A stretch of DNA of 64,000 nt from Streptomyces sp. AJS327 (lineage in GTDB: Bacteria; Actinomycetota; Actinomycetes; Streptomycetales; Streptomycetaceae). The translations under genes were made by a program, and so were the position numbers. The notes below the pieces were generated by a model that saw only the letters and a list, made by a program, of their open reading frames with translations, did not search any database and was not told the DNA's origin. The stretch spans positions 934,001-998,000 of the forward strand of contig NZ_SKBR01000001.1 in the NCBI RefSeq assembly GCF_013450295.1, in the 5' to 3' direction. Shown in pieces: positions 51,788 to 61,296 of this stretch. The first letter of the stretch is position 1; each line of letters opens with the position of its first letter.

Positions 51788-52285
51788 GCCCGCGGAACTC
51801 TCCGTGGTCTCCCGCCCTCCGAACCCGGGCCGAACCGGTCCGGCCCAGCGTCACCAGGACCCCGCCAGCCTGACCCCACCCCGATCCGGGCCCCCGATCC
51901 GGGCCGACCGATCCGGGCCGGTCCTTCCCGTACGGTTCCGGCTCCCGCCGCGCCCTCCCGCGCGGTCCCCGGCCTCGTACCTCCCGTACCTCCCGTACCT
52001 CCCGTACCTCCCGCACCTCCTCGTATCTCGATCATCCGAGAGCGCTCGATCCACCGTGGCCCCGACGGGCCCCACGGGTCGTCACCAGCCCGCGTGATTC
52101 CTCCGGTCCCGCCGGGGGCGCCCGAGGCCGCGACCCACCGCACGGATCCGAGCCGCGCGGGCGTGAGCCGCGTGGCCAGAGTGAACGGCGCGCACGGAGC
52201 GGGTTTCCCGCGGCCAATTTCGGTGTGCCGGGCACGGATTCCCTGGGAGAATGTGTGAGCGATTAACAATCTCCTGGAGAGGCGC
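51788..52285. other. Intergenic region with short tandem repeats
   Basis: 498 bases without a credible gene. GATCCGGGCC occurs three times in 51880-51920. At 51981-52016 a 9-base unit CTCCCGTAC is repeated about four times (last copy CTCCCGCAC). The rest includes the leader of the downstream pump gene, with GGAGAGG ten bases before its ATG. Confidence 0.6.
51981..52016. repeat. Tandem 9-bp repeat CTCCCGTAC, about 4 copies
   Basis: Three perfect copies and one with a single change, continuing into partial copies on both sides. Probably a slippage repeat. Confidence 0.8.
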
Positions 52286-53653
52286 ATGTCCAAGCCCGGC
52301 CCCGCACGACCGGCCCTCACGCCCCCGTCCGAGAAAGCGGGCGGCGCGCCCGCCGCCACCGGACCCGGCTCCCCGCTCCCGCCCGGTGGGCCCACGGCGC
52401 CCACCGGGCGCTCCGCCGTGGCCCCGGACGACGGGCGGCCGGAGCTGAGCGGCCCACGCCGGGCGGGTCTGCTGATCACCCTCATCCTGGGCGGCCTCAC
52501 CGCGCTCGCGGCGCTCTCGATGGACATGTACCTCCCCGCGCTGCCGGACATCGGCGGCGATCTCACGGCCCCCGCGGCCACCGTCCAACTCACCCTCACC
52601 GCCTGCCTGCTCGGCCTCGCCCTCGGTCAGATGGTCGCCGGACCGATGAGCGACCGCTTCGGCCGCCGCCGCCCGCTCCTGGTCGGGATGGCCGGTTACG
52701 TCCTCTCCAGCGCCGCCTGCGCCGTCGCGCCCAGCATCGAGACGCTCACCGTCTGCCGGGTGCTCCAGGGGCTGACCGGCGCCGCCGGGATCGTCATCGC
52801 CCGCGCCGTGGTCCGTGACCTGTACGACGGCCTGGCGATGGCCCGGTTCTTCTCCACCCTGATGCTGATATCCGGCGCCGCCCCGGTCCTCGCGCCGGTC
52901 CTCGGCGGCCAGGTGCTCCGCTTCACCGACTGGCGCGGGATCTTCCTGATCCTCACCGGCACCGGGGCGGTGCTCACGCTGATGGTCGCGCGCTGGCTGC
53001 CCGAGACCCTCGCCCCCGCGCGGCGGCACCGGGGCGGGGTGCGGCACGCGCTGCGCACCATCCGCCGACTCTTCACCGACCGGGTCTTCACCGGCTACCT
53101 CGTCACCGGCAGCCTCTCCTTCTCCGCGCTGTTCGCGTACGTCGCCGCCTCGCCCTTCGTCGTCCAGGAGATCTACGGCGGATCACCGCAGACCTTCAGC
53201 CTGCTGTTCATGGTCAACTCCCTGGGGCTGGTGCTGTTCGGGCAGATCAACGGCAGGATCCTGGTCGGCCGGGTGTCGCTGGACCGGGCGCTGGCCGCCG
53301 GACTCGGCGTCATCACCCTCGCCGCCGTGGCGCTGACCCTCATGACCAGCGGCCTCTTCGGCCGGGTCGGCCTCGTCCCGGTCGCCGTGGCGCTCTGCGT
53401 GCTGATGTGCGGGATGGGGCTGGTGATGCCGAACGCCAACTCGCAGGCCCTGCTGCGCACCCCGCACGCCGCGGGCACCGCCTCCGCCCTGCTGGGCACC
53501 TCGCAGTTCCTGGTCGGCTCCATCGCCCCGCCGCTGGTCGGAATCGCGGGCGAGGGGACGGCCGTGCCCATGGCGCTCGTCCAGCTCAGCGCGGTACTGC
53601 TGGCCGTCGCCGCCTTCGTGGGACTCTGCCGGCCATGGCGTACGCGAGACTGA
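52286..53653 (+). CDS. Bcr/CflA-family multidrug MFS transporter
   Basis: 455 residues with 12 membrane helices. SMDMYLPALPDIGGDL is the family signature in helix 1; AGPMSDRFGRRRPLLVG is motif A; RVLQGLTGAAGIVIARAVVRD is the helix 4 motif; LMLISGAAPVLAPVLGGQVL is helix 5. A 55-residue Pro/Gly-rich N-terminal tail precedes it. ATG with GGAGAGG upstream. It overlaps the serine hydrolase gene by 19 bases. Confidence 0.92.
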   Translation: MSKPGPARPALTPPSEKAGGAPAATGPGSPLPPGGPTAPTGRSAVAPDDGRPELSGPRRAGLLITLILGGLTALAALSMDMYLPALPDIGGDLTAPAATVQLTLTACLLGLALGQMVAGPMSDRFGRRRPLLVGMAGYVLSSAACAVAPSIETLTVCRVLQGLTGAAGIVIARAVVRDLYDGLAMARFFSTLMLISGAAPVLAPVLGGQVLRFTDWRGIFLILTGTGAVLTLMVARWLPETLAPARRHRGGVRHALRTIRRLFTDRVFTGYLVTGSLSFSALFAYVAASPFVVQEIYGGSPQTFSLLFMVNSLGLVLFGQINGRILVGRVSLDRALAAGLGVITLAAVALTLMTSGLFGRVGLVPVAVALCVLMCGMGLVMPNANSQALLRTPHAAGTASALLGTSQFLVGSIAPPLVGIAGEGTAVPMALVQLSAVLLAVAAFVGLCRPWRTRD

Positions 53654-54774
53654 GGCGCGCCGCCCCGGAGCGCGCCGGACTCGGCGGCCGGGAGCTGGCC
53701 GCCCTGCGGGACGAGGTCGACGCGCTGCCGGGCGGCGGCTGGTGCGCGGGCGTCACCGTGCTGGCCGGGCGCGGCCCGTACGTGGTGCTGGAGCACGCGG
53801 CGGGCTGGGCGCTGCGCTACTCCGGGTACGACGCGGAGAGTCGCACCGGAGTCGAACTTCCCCTCGCGCGGCGGCTCCCCGCCCACCAGGACACCGTCTT
53901 CGACCTGGCCTCGCTCACCAAGCTCTTCACCGCGCTCGCCGCTCTCCAGCAGGTCGAACGCGGCAGGCTCGACCTGACGGCGGAGATCGTCCGCTACGCC
54001 CCGCGCGGCGTGCCGGACCACGGGATCACCGTCCGGCAGCTGCTCGACCACACCTCCGGCCTCCGCCCCGAACTCCCGCTCTACGACCACCCGGAGGAGC
54101 GGCGCGTCCCCCTGCTCTGGGAGGAGGCGCCGGTGAACCCGCCGGGCTCCGGACGGTGCTACTCCGACCTCAACCTGCTGCTCCTCCAGCGCGTGCTGGA
54201 ACAGGTCAGCGGACGGCCCCTGGACGCCCTCCTCCACGAGGGTGTGACCGGACCGCTCGGCATGACCGACACCCGTTTCCGCCCACCCGCCGACTGGCGC
54301 CCCCGGATCGCCGCCACCGAGGACCAGCGCACGCCGTGGGCCAAGGTCGACCGGGGCCTGGTACACGGCCGGGTCCACGACGAGAACTGCTGGGCCCTCG
54401 GCGGCGTCGCCGGGCACGCGGGCCTCTTCTCCACCACCCGCGACCTCGCGGTCCTCTGCCGCACCCTGCTGACCGGCGGCGCCTACGGAGCGGCGCGGAT
54501 CCTCGCGCCCTCCTCGGTCGCCCTGCTCCTCGACCCGCCCGGACTCGGCTTCACCACCGACCAGCCGTACTTCATGGGCGAGTTGGCCGGTCCCCTCAGT
54601 GGTGGCCGGACGGCCGGGCACACCGGATTCACCGGGACCAGCCTGCTGCTCGACCCGGTCACCGACACCTTCCTCGTCCTGCTGGCGAACACGGTGCACC
54701 CGGTGCGGCGCCCGCCGGACAGCGGTCCGCGCGCCGCGGCCGCCACCCATCTCGCCCGCGCGGTACGCGGCTGA
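53635..54774 (+). CDS. Beta-lactamase family (class C-like) serine hydrolase
   Basis: 379 residues. The SXXK motif is in DLASLTKLFTAL, the Tyr motif appears as CYSDLN (YSD in place of YXN), and GHTGFTGTS has the HTG motif replacing KTG. QLLDHTSGLRPE and LGMTDTRFRPP are further family hallmarks. It is likely an esterase or peptidase rather than a true beta-lactamase. No signal peptide is visible, so it is predicted cytoplasmic. The ATG lies within the end of the pump gene. Confidence 0.88.
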   Translation: MAYARLRRAAPERAGLGGRELAALRDEVDALPGGGWCAGVTVLAGRGPYVVLEHAAGWALRYSGYDAESRTGVELPLARRLPAHQDTVFDLASLTKLFTALAALQQVERGRLDLTAEIVRYAPRGVPDHGITVRQLLDHTSGLRPELPLYDHPEERRVPLLWEEAPVNPPGSGRCYSDLNLLLLQRVLEQVSGRPLDALLHEGVTGPLGMTDTRFRPPADWRPRIAATEDQRTPWAKVDRGLVHGRVHDENCWALGGVAGHAGLFSTTRDLAVLCRTLLTGGAYGAARILAPSSVALLLDPPGLGFTTDQPYFMGELAGPLSGGRTAGHTGFTGTSLLLDPVTDTFLVLLANTVHPVRRPPDSGPRAAAATHLARAVRG

Positions 54775-54800
54775 CCCCGCCCGGTCCCGCCGCTCCCGCC

Positions 54801-54837
54801 GGTCCCGTCCCGTCCCGTCCGGGAGGGGGACGGGACC
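54801..54837 (+). terminator. Hairpin after the serine hydrolase gene
   Basis: An 11-bp stem GGTCCCGTCCC/GGGACGGGACC around a 15-base loop, 26 bases after the stop codon and just before the next gene. Confidence 0.5.
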
Positions 54838-54864
54838 CCGCCGGGACCTCCCTAGACTGGCGGG

Positions 54865-55875
54865 GTGATCGAGGACGAACTGCGCGGCGCCCTGGCCGCG
54901 CTGCTGGACGGACTGCCGCCCCGGCGGGTGACGGCGGCCGTCGACCGGCTGATGGCCTGCTACCGCGGCGGCGCCTTCCACGAGCCGGTGCTGGGCGACC
55001 GCGGCGACGTCATCGCGTACGCCGCCTACCGGATGCCCGCCACCTTCGCGGCGGCCTCCGCCGCGTTCGGGGCCCTCGCCCGGCGCACCGGAACCTGGTC
55101 CCCCGGCAGCCACCTCGATCTGGGGGGCGGCACCGGCGCCGCCGTCTGGGCCGCCGCCGCCACCTGGGGGGACGGCCCGCGCCAAACCCGCGTGGTCGAC
55201 CAGGCCCGGGAGGCGCTGGCGCTCGGCGGGGAGCTGGCCGCCCGGGGAACCGCGCGGGCCGTGCGGGACACCGACTGGCGCCGCCGGTCGCTGCTCGGCG
55301 CGGTGGCCCGGCCCTGGACCGCGGAGCTGGTCACCGCCTGCTACGTGCTCGGCGAACTCACCGAGGAGGACCGCGCGGCCGTGGTGCGCGGCGCGGCCGA
55401 GGCCGCGGGGGAGGCCGTGGTGCTGATCGAGCCCGGCACCCCGGACGGCTTCGAGCGGATCAGGGCCGCCCGCGAGCAACTGGTCGCGGCGGGTCTGCGG
55501 GTGCTGGCCCCCTGCCCGCACAGTGTCGCCTGCCCGATCGCGCCCGGCGCCGACTGGTGCCACTTCGCGGCGCGCGTCTCCCGCTCCGCGCTGCACCGCA
55601 GGGTCAAGGGCGGCACGCTGCCGTACGAGGACGAGAAGTTCAGCTACGTCGCCGCCGTCCGCGCGGGCGGGACGCCCGCCCCGGCCCGGGTGGTGCGACG
55701 TCCGCGGGTCCGGAAGGGACAGGTGCTGCTGGATCTGTGCACCGCCGAGGGGGTGCTGGACTCCACCGCCGTCACCAAGCGGCAGGGCGCCGACTACCGG
55801 GCGGCGCGGAACATCGGCTGGGGCGACTCCTGGCCGCCCGGTCCCGCCACCGGCGGTCCGCCGCCCGCCGTCTGA
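54865..55875 (+). CDS. Rsm22-family methyltransferase-like protein
   Basis: 336 residues of the Rsm22/METTL17 family, linked to small-subunit ribosome assembly. The SAM site is SHLDLGGGTGAAVWAAAATW; a middle segment CYVLGELTEEDRAAV follows. Four Cys, in PCPHSVACPIAPGADWCHF and LLDLCTAEG, are spaced like the metal/iron-sulfur site described for eukaryotic members. GTG start. The bacterial role is not defined. Confidence 0.85.
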   Translation: MIEDELRGALAALLDGLPPRRVTAAVDRLMACYRGGAFHEPVLGDRGDVIAYAAYRMPATFAAASAAFGALARRTGTWSPGSHLDLGGGTGAAVWAAAATWGDGPRQTRVVDQAREALALGGELAARGTARAVRDTDWRRRSLLGAVARPWTAELVTACYVLGELTEEDRAAVVRGAAEAAGEAVVLIEPGTPDGFERIRAAREQLVAAGLRVLAPCPHSVACPIAPGADWCHFAARVSRSALHRRVKGGTLPYEDEKFSYVAAVRAGGTPAPARVVRRPRVRKGQVLLDLCTAEGVLDSTAVTKRQGADYRAARNIGWGDSWPPGPATGGPPPAV

Positions 55876-56001
55876 GCCGGCGCGGGGAAGTCCGCTCGGG
55901 AAGTCCGGCGCGGGGCGGGGAGGGCGTCGGGAAAGGCCGGGCGGGGGAGGGAAGGGGCGCGGCGAGGGGCGCTGGGCCCGTGTCACCGCGCCGGGGTGCG
56001 G

Positions 56002-56811
56002 TCAGCCGCGTAGCTCGGCGGTGCAGCACTTGACGCTGCCGCCGCCCTTGAGCAGTTCGGTGAGGTCGATGGGGATCGGTTCGTAACCGCGGTCCCGCAG
56101 CGGGGCGAAGAGCCCTGCGGCGGCCTGCGGCAGGAAGACGTGGTGGCCGTCGCTCACCGCGTTCAGCCCCAGCTCCCTGGCGTCCGTCTCCTCGGCGAGC
56201 AGGGCGTCCGGGAACAGCCGCCGCAGCGTGGCCTGGCTGCCGGGCGAGAAGGCGTCCGGGTAGTACATGACCGCCCCGTCGACCGAGTCGTCCAGCACAC
56301 AGAGCGCGGTGTCGAGGTGGTAGTAGCGCGGGTCCACCAGGTCGAGCCCGATGACCGGCCGCCCGAAGAACTCCTGCGCCTCACCGTGCGAGAGCGGGCT
56401 GCTGCGGAACCCCCGCCCGGCCAGCAGCCAGGAGGCGGTGACCGCGAAGTCGCCCTCGCCCTCGTTGACGTGCTCCGGCTCGTGCACCTCCGGATAGCCG
56501 TGTGCCCGGTACCAGTCCCGGTGCGCCGCGGCCTCACCGGTGCGCTCCGGGTGCGCGAAGCGGGCGCCGAGCACCCGCCCGTCCACGACGGTGCCGCCGT
56601 TCGCGGAGTACACCATGTCGGGCAGCTCGGGCCGCGGGTCCAGCTCCTCGACGGCGTGACCGAGCGAGCGGTACCGCTCGGCCAGGTCCTCCCACTGGGC
56701 CAGGGCGAGCGAGAGGTCCACCGGCTTGCTGGGATCCATCCAGGGGTTGATGGAGTAGGTGACGCGGAAGTGCGAGGGACGGCACATCAGGTAGCGGCGG
56801 GGCTTGAACAA
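56002..56811 (-). CDS. Dimethylargininase-type amidinohydrolase (DDAH-like)
   Basis: 269 residues, arginine-modifying fold. MVYSANGGTVVDGRVLGARF, NEGEGDFAVTASWLLAG and RYYHLDTALCVLDD carry the acidic and His residues, and GGGSVKCCTAEL the catalytic Cys near the C-terminus. Hydrolyses dimethylarginine or arginine-like substrates to citrulline. The start is TTG (LFKPRRYLMCRPSHF), with GAGGAG 6 bases upstream; an ATG further in would lose the conserved N-terminus. Confidence 0.9.
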   Translation of the reverse strand: MFKPRRYLMCRPSHFRVTYSINPWMDPSKPVDLSLALAQWEDLAERYRSLGHAVEELDPRPELPDMVYSANGGTVVDGRVLGARFAHPERTGEAAAHRDWYRAHGYPEVHEPEHVNEGEGDFAVTASWLLAGRGFRSSPLSHGEAQEFFGRPVIGLDLVDPRYYHLDTALCVLDDSVDGAVMYYPDAFSPGSQATLRRLFPDALLAEETDARELGLNAVSDGHHVFLPQAAAGLFAPLRDRGYEPIPIDLTELLKGGGSVKCCTAELRG

Positions 56812-57416
56812 TGAAGGCTCCTCACGGGGTCGATGCGCACTGCTGAGCCCATCGTCCTCCGTGAGGGCCCTGTGGCGGAGAAGTCGGTCCGAATGTCGGA
56901 CGGATGGTCCGATAGCCGCTCCACTCGGAGACGGACGCCTCGGAGCCGTCCGCTCACGGTCCGCGCCTGTCCACCCGCGCCCCCGCCAGACGCCCCCCAC
57001 ATCCTCCCCCGGCATCCCCTTCCCCACCCCGTCCCGCCCCACCTCGTCCGGCTTCCCGGTCTCCGCCGACGGTGGGGACGTCTGTGCGGACGGCCGGATG
57101 TGACGAGCGCCACGGTGGTCGCGCGTCCGGCCGGAGGTCGCGCCTCCGCCCGGGCGCGGTCCGGCGCCGGGGAGGAAAGCGCTGGACAGCGGCGGTTGAG
57201 GGGCGCGCGACGGGCGGGCGGACGCCGGAGCGGCGCCGGGCGGGAGACATGGCGTCCGGAGCTCGCACGCCCACCTGGCTACGCACTCGCCCGCGGGGAG
57301 GAGCAGGATGGGGGGTGTCATCGGCGATCCGTGGATTCGGTCCTGAGCGTGGCCTCCGCTGCGTACCCTCGACAGTCCACGGTCTGTTGCGAAGCGGACG
57401 CGGAATGAGGCGGTAG
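56812..57416. other. Long intergenic region
   Basis: 605 bases between divergent genes, dimethylargininase and the prim-pol protein. CGGTCCGAATGTCGGACGGATGGTCCG (56885-56911) is a repetitive, partly palindromic stretch of GTCCGA/TCGGAC units and might be an operator. No gene was found. Confidence 0.5.
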
Positions 57417-58178
57417 ATGCAACGCGAGAGCAGGTTCACCCACTGGCTGCGCCGGCACGCCCGCAGGGGCTCCGGCCGACCGGACCAGAGCGCGGCCGAG
57501 CTGGCCCGCGCTCGTGAGGAGCTCCTGCTGGCCGCCGCCCTGGCCGGGTACCCTCTCGCCCCCGCCGCCCATCCCTCCGGGTACGGCTGCTCCTGTGTGC
57601 GGATCGGCTGTCCGACGCCCGGCCGCCACCCCGTCTCCTTCGCCTGGCAGACCCAGGCCACCACCGACGCCGCGCAGATCGAGCGCTGGGCCCGGAACGA
57701 GCCGCGCGCGAACTTCATCACCGCCACCGGCCAGGTGCACGACGTGCTGGACGTACCCGCCGAGGCGGGGTCGGCGGCGCTCGACCGGCTCCAGGACGAG
57801 CGGGTGCCCCTCGGCCCGGTGGCCCTCTCCGGCGGCGAGCGGATGATGTTCTTCACCGCCACCCGGGGCACCCCGGAGGACGAGGACGAGTGGTGGCCCT
57901 GCGAACTCGACTGCCACCCCGAGACCTTGGACGAGCATCCGGGGCTGCGCTGGCACTGCCGCGGCAGCTACGTCCTGATGCCGCCCGCCGAACTGCCCCC
58001 CTCGGTACTGCCCGGTGAGGACTACGGGGCGCACGTCCGCTGGCTGCTTCCGCCCGAACCCGGCAGCACGGTGGCGGAACTCCCCGAGCCGCTCGCCCTG
58101 TTGGAGGCGCTGACCGACGCCTGCGGCGCGTACGCCGCCGAGGGCGCGGCCGAGGCGGAGTCCTGGCCAGCCCGCTGA
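57417..58178 (+). CDS. Bifunctional DNA primase/polymerase N-terminal domain protein
   Basis: 253 residues. The prim-pol_N-like part is GYPLAPAAHPSGYGCSCVRIGC, PGRHPVSFAW, ANFITATGQVHDVLDVPAEAG and LRWHCRGSYVLMPPAEL. The usual catalytic Asp pair of active primase-polymerases is not evident (DVLDVP only), so activity is doubtful. Such short versions are common in Streptomyces. ATG at 57417 with a weak ribosome site. Confidence 0.8.
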   Translation: MQRESRFTHWLRRHARRGSGRPDQSAAELARAREELLLAAALAGYPLAPAAHPSGYGCSCVRIGCPTPGRHPVSFAWQTQATTDAAQIERWARNEPRANFITATGQVHDVLDVPAEAGSAALDRLQDERVPLGPVALSGGERMMFFTATRGTPEDEDEWWPCELDCHPETLDEHPGLRWHCRGSYVLMPPAELPPSVLPGEDYGAHVRWLLPPEPGSTVAELPEPLALLEALTDACGAYAAEGAAEAESWPAR

Positions 58179-58376
58179 ACACCCGCCGCCCCCGCCGAAC
58201 ATCGTCCCGCGAGGACGCCGCGCCGCCCAACGAGGCACGGACGCAGGGGAGTTGAGGGCCGGTAAACGGGGGAGGGGAGCGCGGGATCCCGGCTGTGGTG
58301 GGCGGCGCGGTACCGCGACGGAACGCGCCGTGCGGGCACGGAACGTGGGGACGCGCCGACGCGGGTCCCGCCTGTC

Positions 58377-59363
58377 TCAGTCGGCCTTGGCGCTGGTCAT
58401 CCCGTCGATGCGGTTGAGGAAGACGACGCCGTCCCCGGCGCTGTCCGCCTCGGGAACGGAAACCGCCTGCTGGGAGACGCGCGCGTAGGTCACCGCCTTC
58501 TTCGGCGTCTCCCCGGAGAGCATCTCGCGCACCAGCGGGTCCTTGATCTTCGGCGCGTAGTCCTTGTGGAAGGTCTGCTTGGTGTGGTGGTGCGAGGCGA
58601 AGAAGACCAGCGCGCCTCCCCCCTTCACCCGCAGCCCCGCCGGGACGAACTGCGGTGGCCGCGCCGCCGAGTCGGCGAACTCGGTCCGCAACCCGGGCCG
58701 CTTCTCGGAGCGTTCGCGCTGGGTGCGGCGCTTGTCGGTGTGCGGCCCGTCCGCGAAGCGGTCGCCGCCGTCCCGCAGGGTGCGCACGTACTCCCTGCTG
58801 AGTGCGCCCGGCGCCACGCTCAGCCCCGAACCTCCGCCGCTCGGCACGGCCTTGACGTGTCCGTCCGAGTCCTTGGGGAACGTCGGGAGCTCGTCCGGCT
58901 CCAGCACGCTGAGGTAGCTCGCCTTCCAGCGGGCGTCCACGCTCTCGCGCTGGAAGACGTAGAACCAGCGGTTGCCGGTGTCGTCTCCCCGGGTGTCGGC
59001 GACGAAGAACTTCGGCCAGCCCGCCTGCTTGGGGATGAGGAACCGGGTGTCCCGGAGCTTCAGCGGGGGGATCGGCGGAATCTTCTCGCCGTTCTCCTTG
59101 GCGCCCTTGCGGGTCTTGAGGGCCGCCTGGTTGATGGCGCCGAGCGCGCCGCCCTCGATGGTGGCGTTCAGCCGGGTGTCCAGACGGCTGTTGGCCCGGT
59201 TGCTCTTGGCCGTGAACTCACGGAAGACCTTCCGGGCCTCCTTCTCGGAGGTCGCGGGCACCACGGCGGTCTCACCGTGCACCGTCATACAGCCGGACAG
59301 CGTCACCGCCAGCGCGACGGCACCGGCCGACAGCGCCATCGCCGAGTTCCTCGCCCGCTTCAC
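58377..59363 (-). CDS. Lipoprotein of unknown function
   Basis: 328 residues. Lipoprotein signal with ALAVTLSGCMTVHG; Cys is the lipidated residue. The rest is a mixed alpha/beta soluble domain that includes DTRFLIPKQAGWPKFFVAD and NRWFYVFQRES and a helical section KEARKVFREFTAKSNRANS; no domain recognised. GTG start with GGGAGGGTGA upstream. It would sit on the outer face of the membrane. Confidence 0.8.
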   Translation of the reverse strand: MKRARNSAMALSAGAVALAVTLSGCMTVHGETAVVPATSEKEARKVFREFTAKSNRANSRLDTRLNATIEGGALGAINQAALKTRKGAKENGEKIPPIPPLKLRDTRFLIPKQAGWPKFFVADTRGDDTGNRWFYVFQRESVDARWKASYLSVLEPDELPTFPKDSDGHVKAVPSGGGSGLSVAPGALSREYVRTLRDGGDRFADGPHTDKRRTQRERSEKRPGLRTEFADSAARPPQFVPAGLRVKGGGALVFFASHHHTKQTFHKDYAPKIKDPLVREMLSGETPKKAVTYARVSQQAVSVPEADSAGDGVVFLNRIDGMTSAKAD

Positions 59364-59788
59364 TCCGAACTCACCCTCCCCGCGTTCCGCGGGAAGGAAC
59401 TGTACCGCGCCGTGCGCACCCCGGGACCCCGGGGCGGGCCGGTCCAGCCAGCCTGGAACCCCGAGCCGCGCACCGCCCTCCGCTGTCTCGACGTGGCGCG
59501 CGCGGCGGACGGTTGGGACCGTCCCACCGCCCGCCAGATCGTGCCCGGTGGTGTCTCCCACGTGCCACGCGCCGACCGTCACCGCACCCCCCCCGCCGAA
59601 CTCCCCACCGGAAGCGGGGTGTTACCCCCACCGGAAGCGGGTCGCTGGCGCACCGTGAACGGACGTACGGGGCCTGGGTGTTGGCGAACGGACGTACAGC
59701 GCCTGGGTGTTGGGGCCGGTGCCGAACGGCCGAACGGCGCCGGGGAGTCGGCGGGCCGGTGGTACGGACGGGGCGGTGTCCCGCGGCC
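59364..59788. other. Intergenic region with tandem repeats
   Basis: 425 bases between the lipoprotein and the methionine aminopeptidase. A 29-base unit beginning GAACGGACGTAC and ending CTGGGTGTTGG occurs twice in tandem at 59657-59714 with few changes. CACCGGAAGCGGG also occurs twice (59608-59642 region). No gene. Confidence 0.6.
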
Positions 59789-60646
59789 TCAGGGGAGGGT
59801 GAGGATCTCCGCGCCGGAGTCCGTGACCACCAGGGTGTGCTCGAACTGTGCGGTGCGCTCGCGGTCCTTGGTGACGACCGTCCAGCCGTCCTCCCACATG
59901 TCCCACTCGTGGGTGCCCAGCGTCAGCATCGGCTCGATGGTGAAGGTCATGCCCGGCCGCATCACGGTGGTGGAGTGCGGGTCGTCGTAGTGCGGGACGA
60001 TCAGGCCGGAGTGGAAGGCGGTGTTGATGCCGTGGCCGGTGAAGTCCCGGACCACGCCGTAGCCGAAGCGCTTCGCGTAGGACTCGATCACCCGGCCGAC
60101 GATGTTGAGCTGCCGCCCCGGCTTCACCGCCTTGATCGCGCGGTTCAGCGACTCCCGGGTGCGCTCCACCAGCAGCCGGGACTCCTCGTCCACCTCGCCG
60201 CAGAGGAAGGTGGCGTTGGTGTCGCCGTGCACCCCGCCGAGGAAGGCGGTGACGTCCAGGTTCACGATGTCGCCGTCGCCCAGCACGGTGGAGTCCGGGA
60301 TGCCGTGGCAGATCACCTCGTTGACCGAGGTGCACAGCGACTTGGGGAAACCGCGGTAGCCGAGCGTCGACGGATACGCCTGGTGGTCGAGCAGGTACTC
60401 GTGCGCGACCTCGTCCAGCCTGTCGGTCGTCACCCCGGGGGCGATGTGCCGCGCCGCCTCCGCGAGCGCTCCGGCCGCCACCCGCCCGGCCGTCCGCATC
60501 CGCTCGACGGTCTCGGCGTCCTGGGTCTCGGGGCCGGTGTACGGGGTCGGCGCCTCCTTGCCGACGTACTCCGGGCGCGGAATCGAGGCGGGCACCCCCC
60601 GTGGCGGAGAGAGCGTGCCGGGAACGAGGAGTGACTGGCCAGACAT
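59789..60646 (-). CDS. map: Type I methionine aminopeptidase
   Basis: 285 residues; removes N-terminal Met from new proteins. Metal ligands are Asp in [12 protein letters not shown], Asp in HGDTNATF, His in [11 protein letters not shown], Glu in [10 protein letters not shown] and Glu in QFEHTLVV. The substrate site [15 protein letters not shown] is conserved. It has an N-terminal extension of about 35 residues before the catalytic domain. ATG at 60646. Streptomyces usually has two such genes. Confidence 0.95.
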   Translation of the reverse strand: MSGQSLLVPGTLSPPRGVPASIPRPEYVGKEAPTPYTGPETQDAETVERMRTAGRVAAGALAEAARHIAPGVTTDRLDEVAHEYLLDHQAYPSTLGYRGFPKSLCTSVNEVICHGIPDSTVLGDGDIVNLDVTAFLGGVHGDTNATFLCGEVDEESRLLVERTRESLNRAIKAVKPGRQLNIVGRVIESYAKRFGYGVVRDFTGHGINTAFHSGLIVPHYDDPHSTTVMRPGMTFTIEPMLTLGTHEWDMWEDGWTVVTKDRERTAQFEHTLVVTDSGAEILTLP

Positions 60647-60697
60647 GCCGCGAGTCTAACGGTGGTGCCCCGGGCGGGGGAGCGGGAGCATGGTCCG

Positions 60698-60982
60698 ATG
60701 GCACTCTTCAGACGCGGAAAGGCCGGGAAGCCCGGCGAGTGGTACTACTGCCTCGAACACGGCGCCGTCGAGGAGGGCCCGCAGTGCCCCGGCAAGGACC
60801 GGATGGGTCCCTACGGCTCCCCCGAGGAGGCCGCCCAGGCCATGGAGACGGCCCGGGAGCGGAACACCAGCTGGGAGAACGACCCGCGCTGGCACGACGA
60901 CCAGTCGCCGGACGAGGCGGGGGACACCCCCGACCAGCCCGGGCGCCCCGACGGCCCCGGTACCGGCCGCCCCCGGGACTGA
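60698..60982 (+). CDS. Small conserved hypothetical protein
   Basis: 94 residues. A compact N-terminal part, EWYYCLEHGAVEEGPQCPGKDRMGPYGSPEEAAQAME, looks like a small folded SPOR-like or Cys-containing domain; the C-terminus is Asp/Pro/Gly-rich. ATG follows GGGAG by 9 bases. Divergent from map. Function unknown. Confidence 0.7.
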   Translation: MALFRRGKAGKPGEWYYCLEHGAVEEGPQCPGKDRMGPYGSPEEAAQAMETARERNTSWENDPRWHDDQSPDEAGDTPDQPGRPDGPGTGRPRD

Positions 60983-61296
60983 CCCGCGCCCGCCCCCCCC
61001 GCGAGCCCAGTCCCCCCGACAAGCCCAGTCCCCCAACGAGCCCAGTCCCCCCACGAGCCCAGTCCCCGGGCGGTGCCCTGGCCCGCACTGGTACCTCGGC
61101 CCGCACCCCCTCCGGGTACGTCCAGGAGTACGCCGGGGGCGCGGCCCCGCCGCCGGGCGGGGGCGCCGGGCCTCACCAACCGCCGTGTGTGGGGCGGCCG
61201 TTCGGGCCGGGCCTCCGGTGCGCGGGACGGCGCGGTGAGCACCGTCACGGCTGGGCACGGCGCGGACGCCGGGCCGCCGGTGGGAGGATGCGGCGC
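60983..61296. other. Intergenic region with imperfect tandem repeat
   Basis: 314 bases. Four copies of an AGCCCAGTCCCC unit with a 16-18 base period lie at 61003-61067. A GGGAGGA site at the end serves the next gene. Confidence 0.6.
61003..61067. repeat. Imperfect tandem repeat, AGCCCAGTCCCC x4
   Basis: Four copies of AGCCCAGTCCCC separated by 4-6 variable bases. No coding frame is credible across it. Confidence 0.8.
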
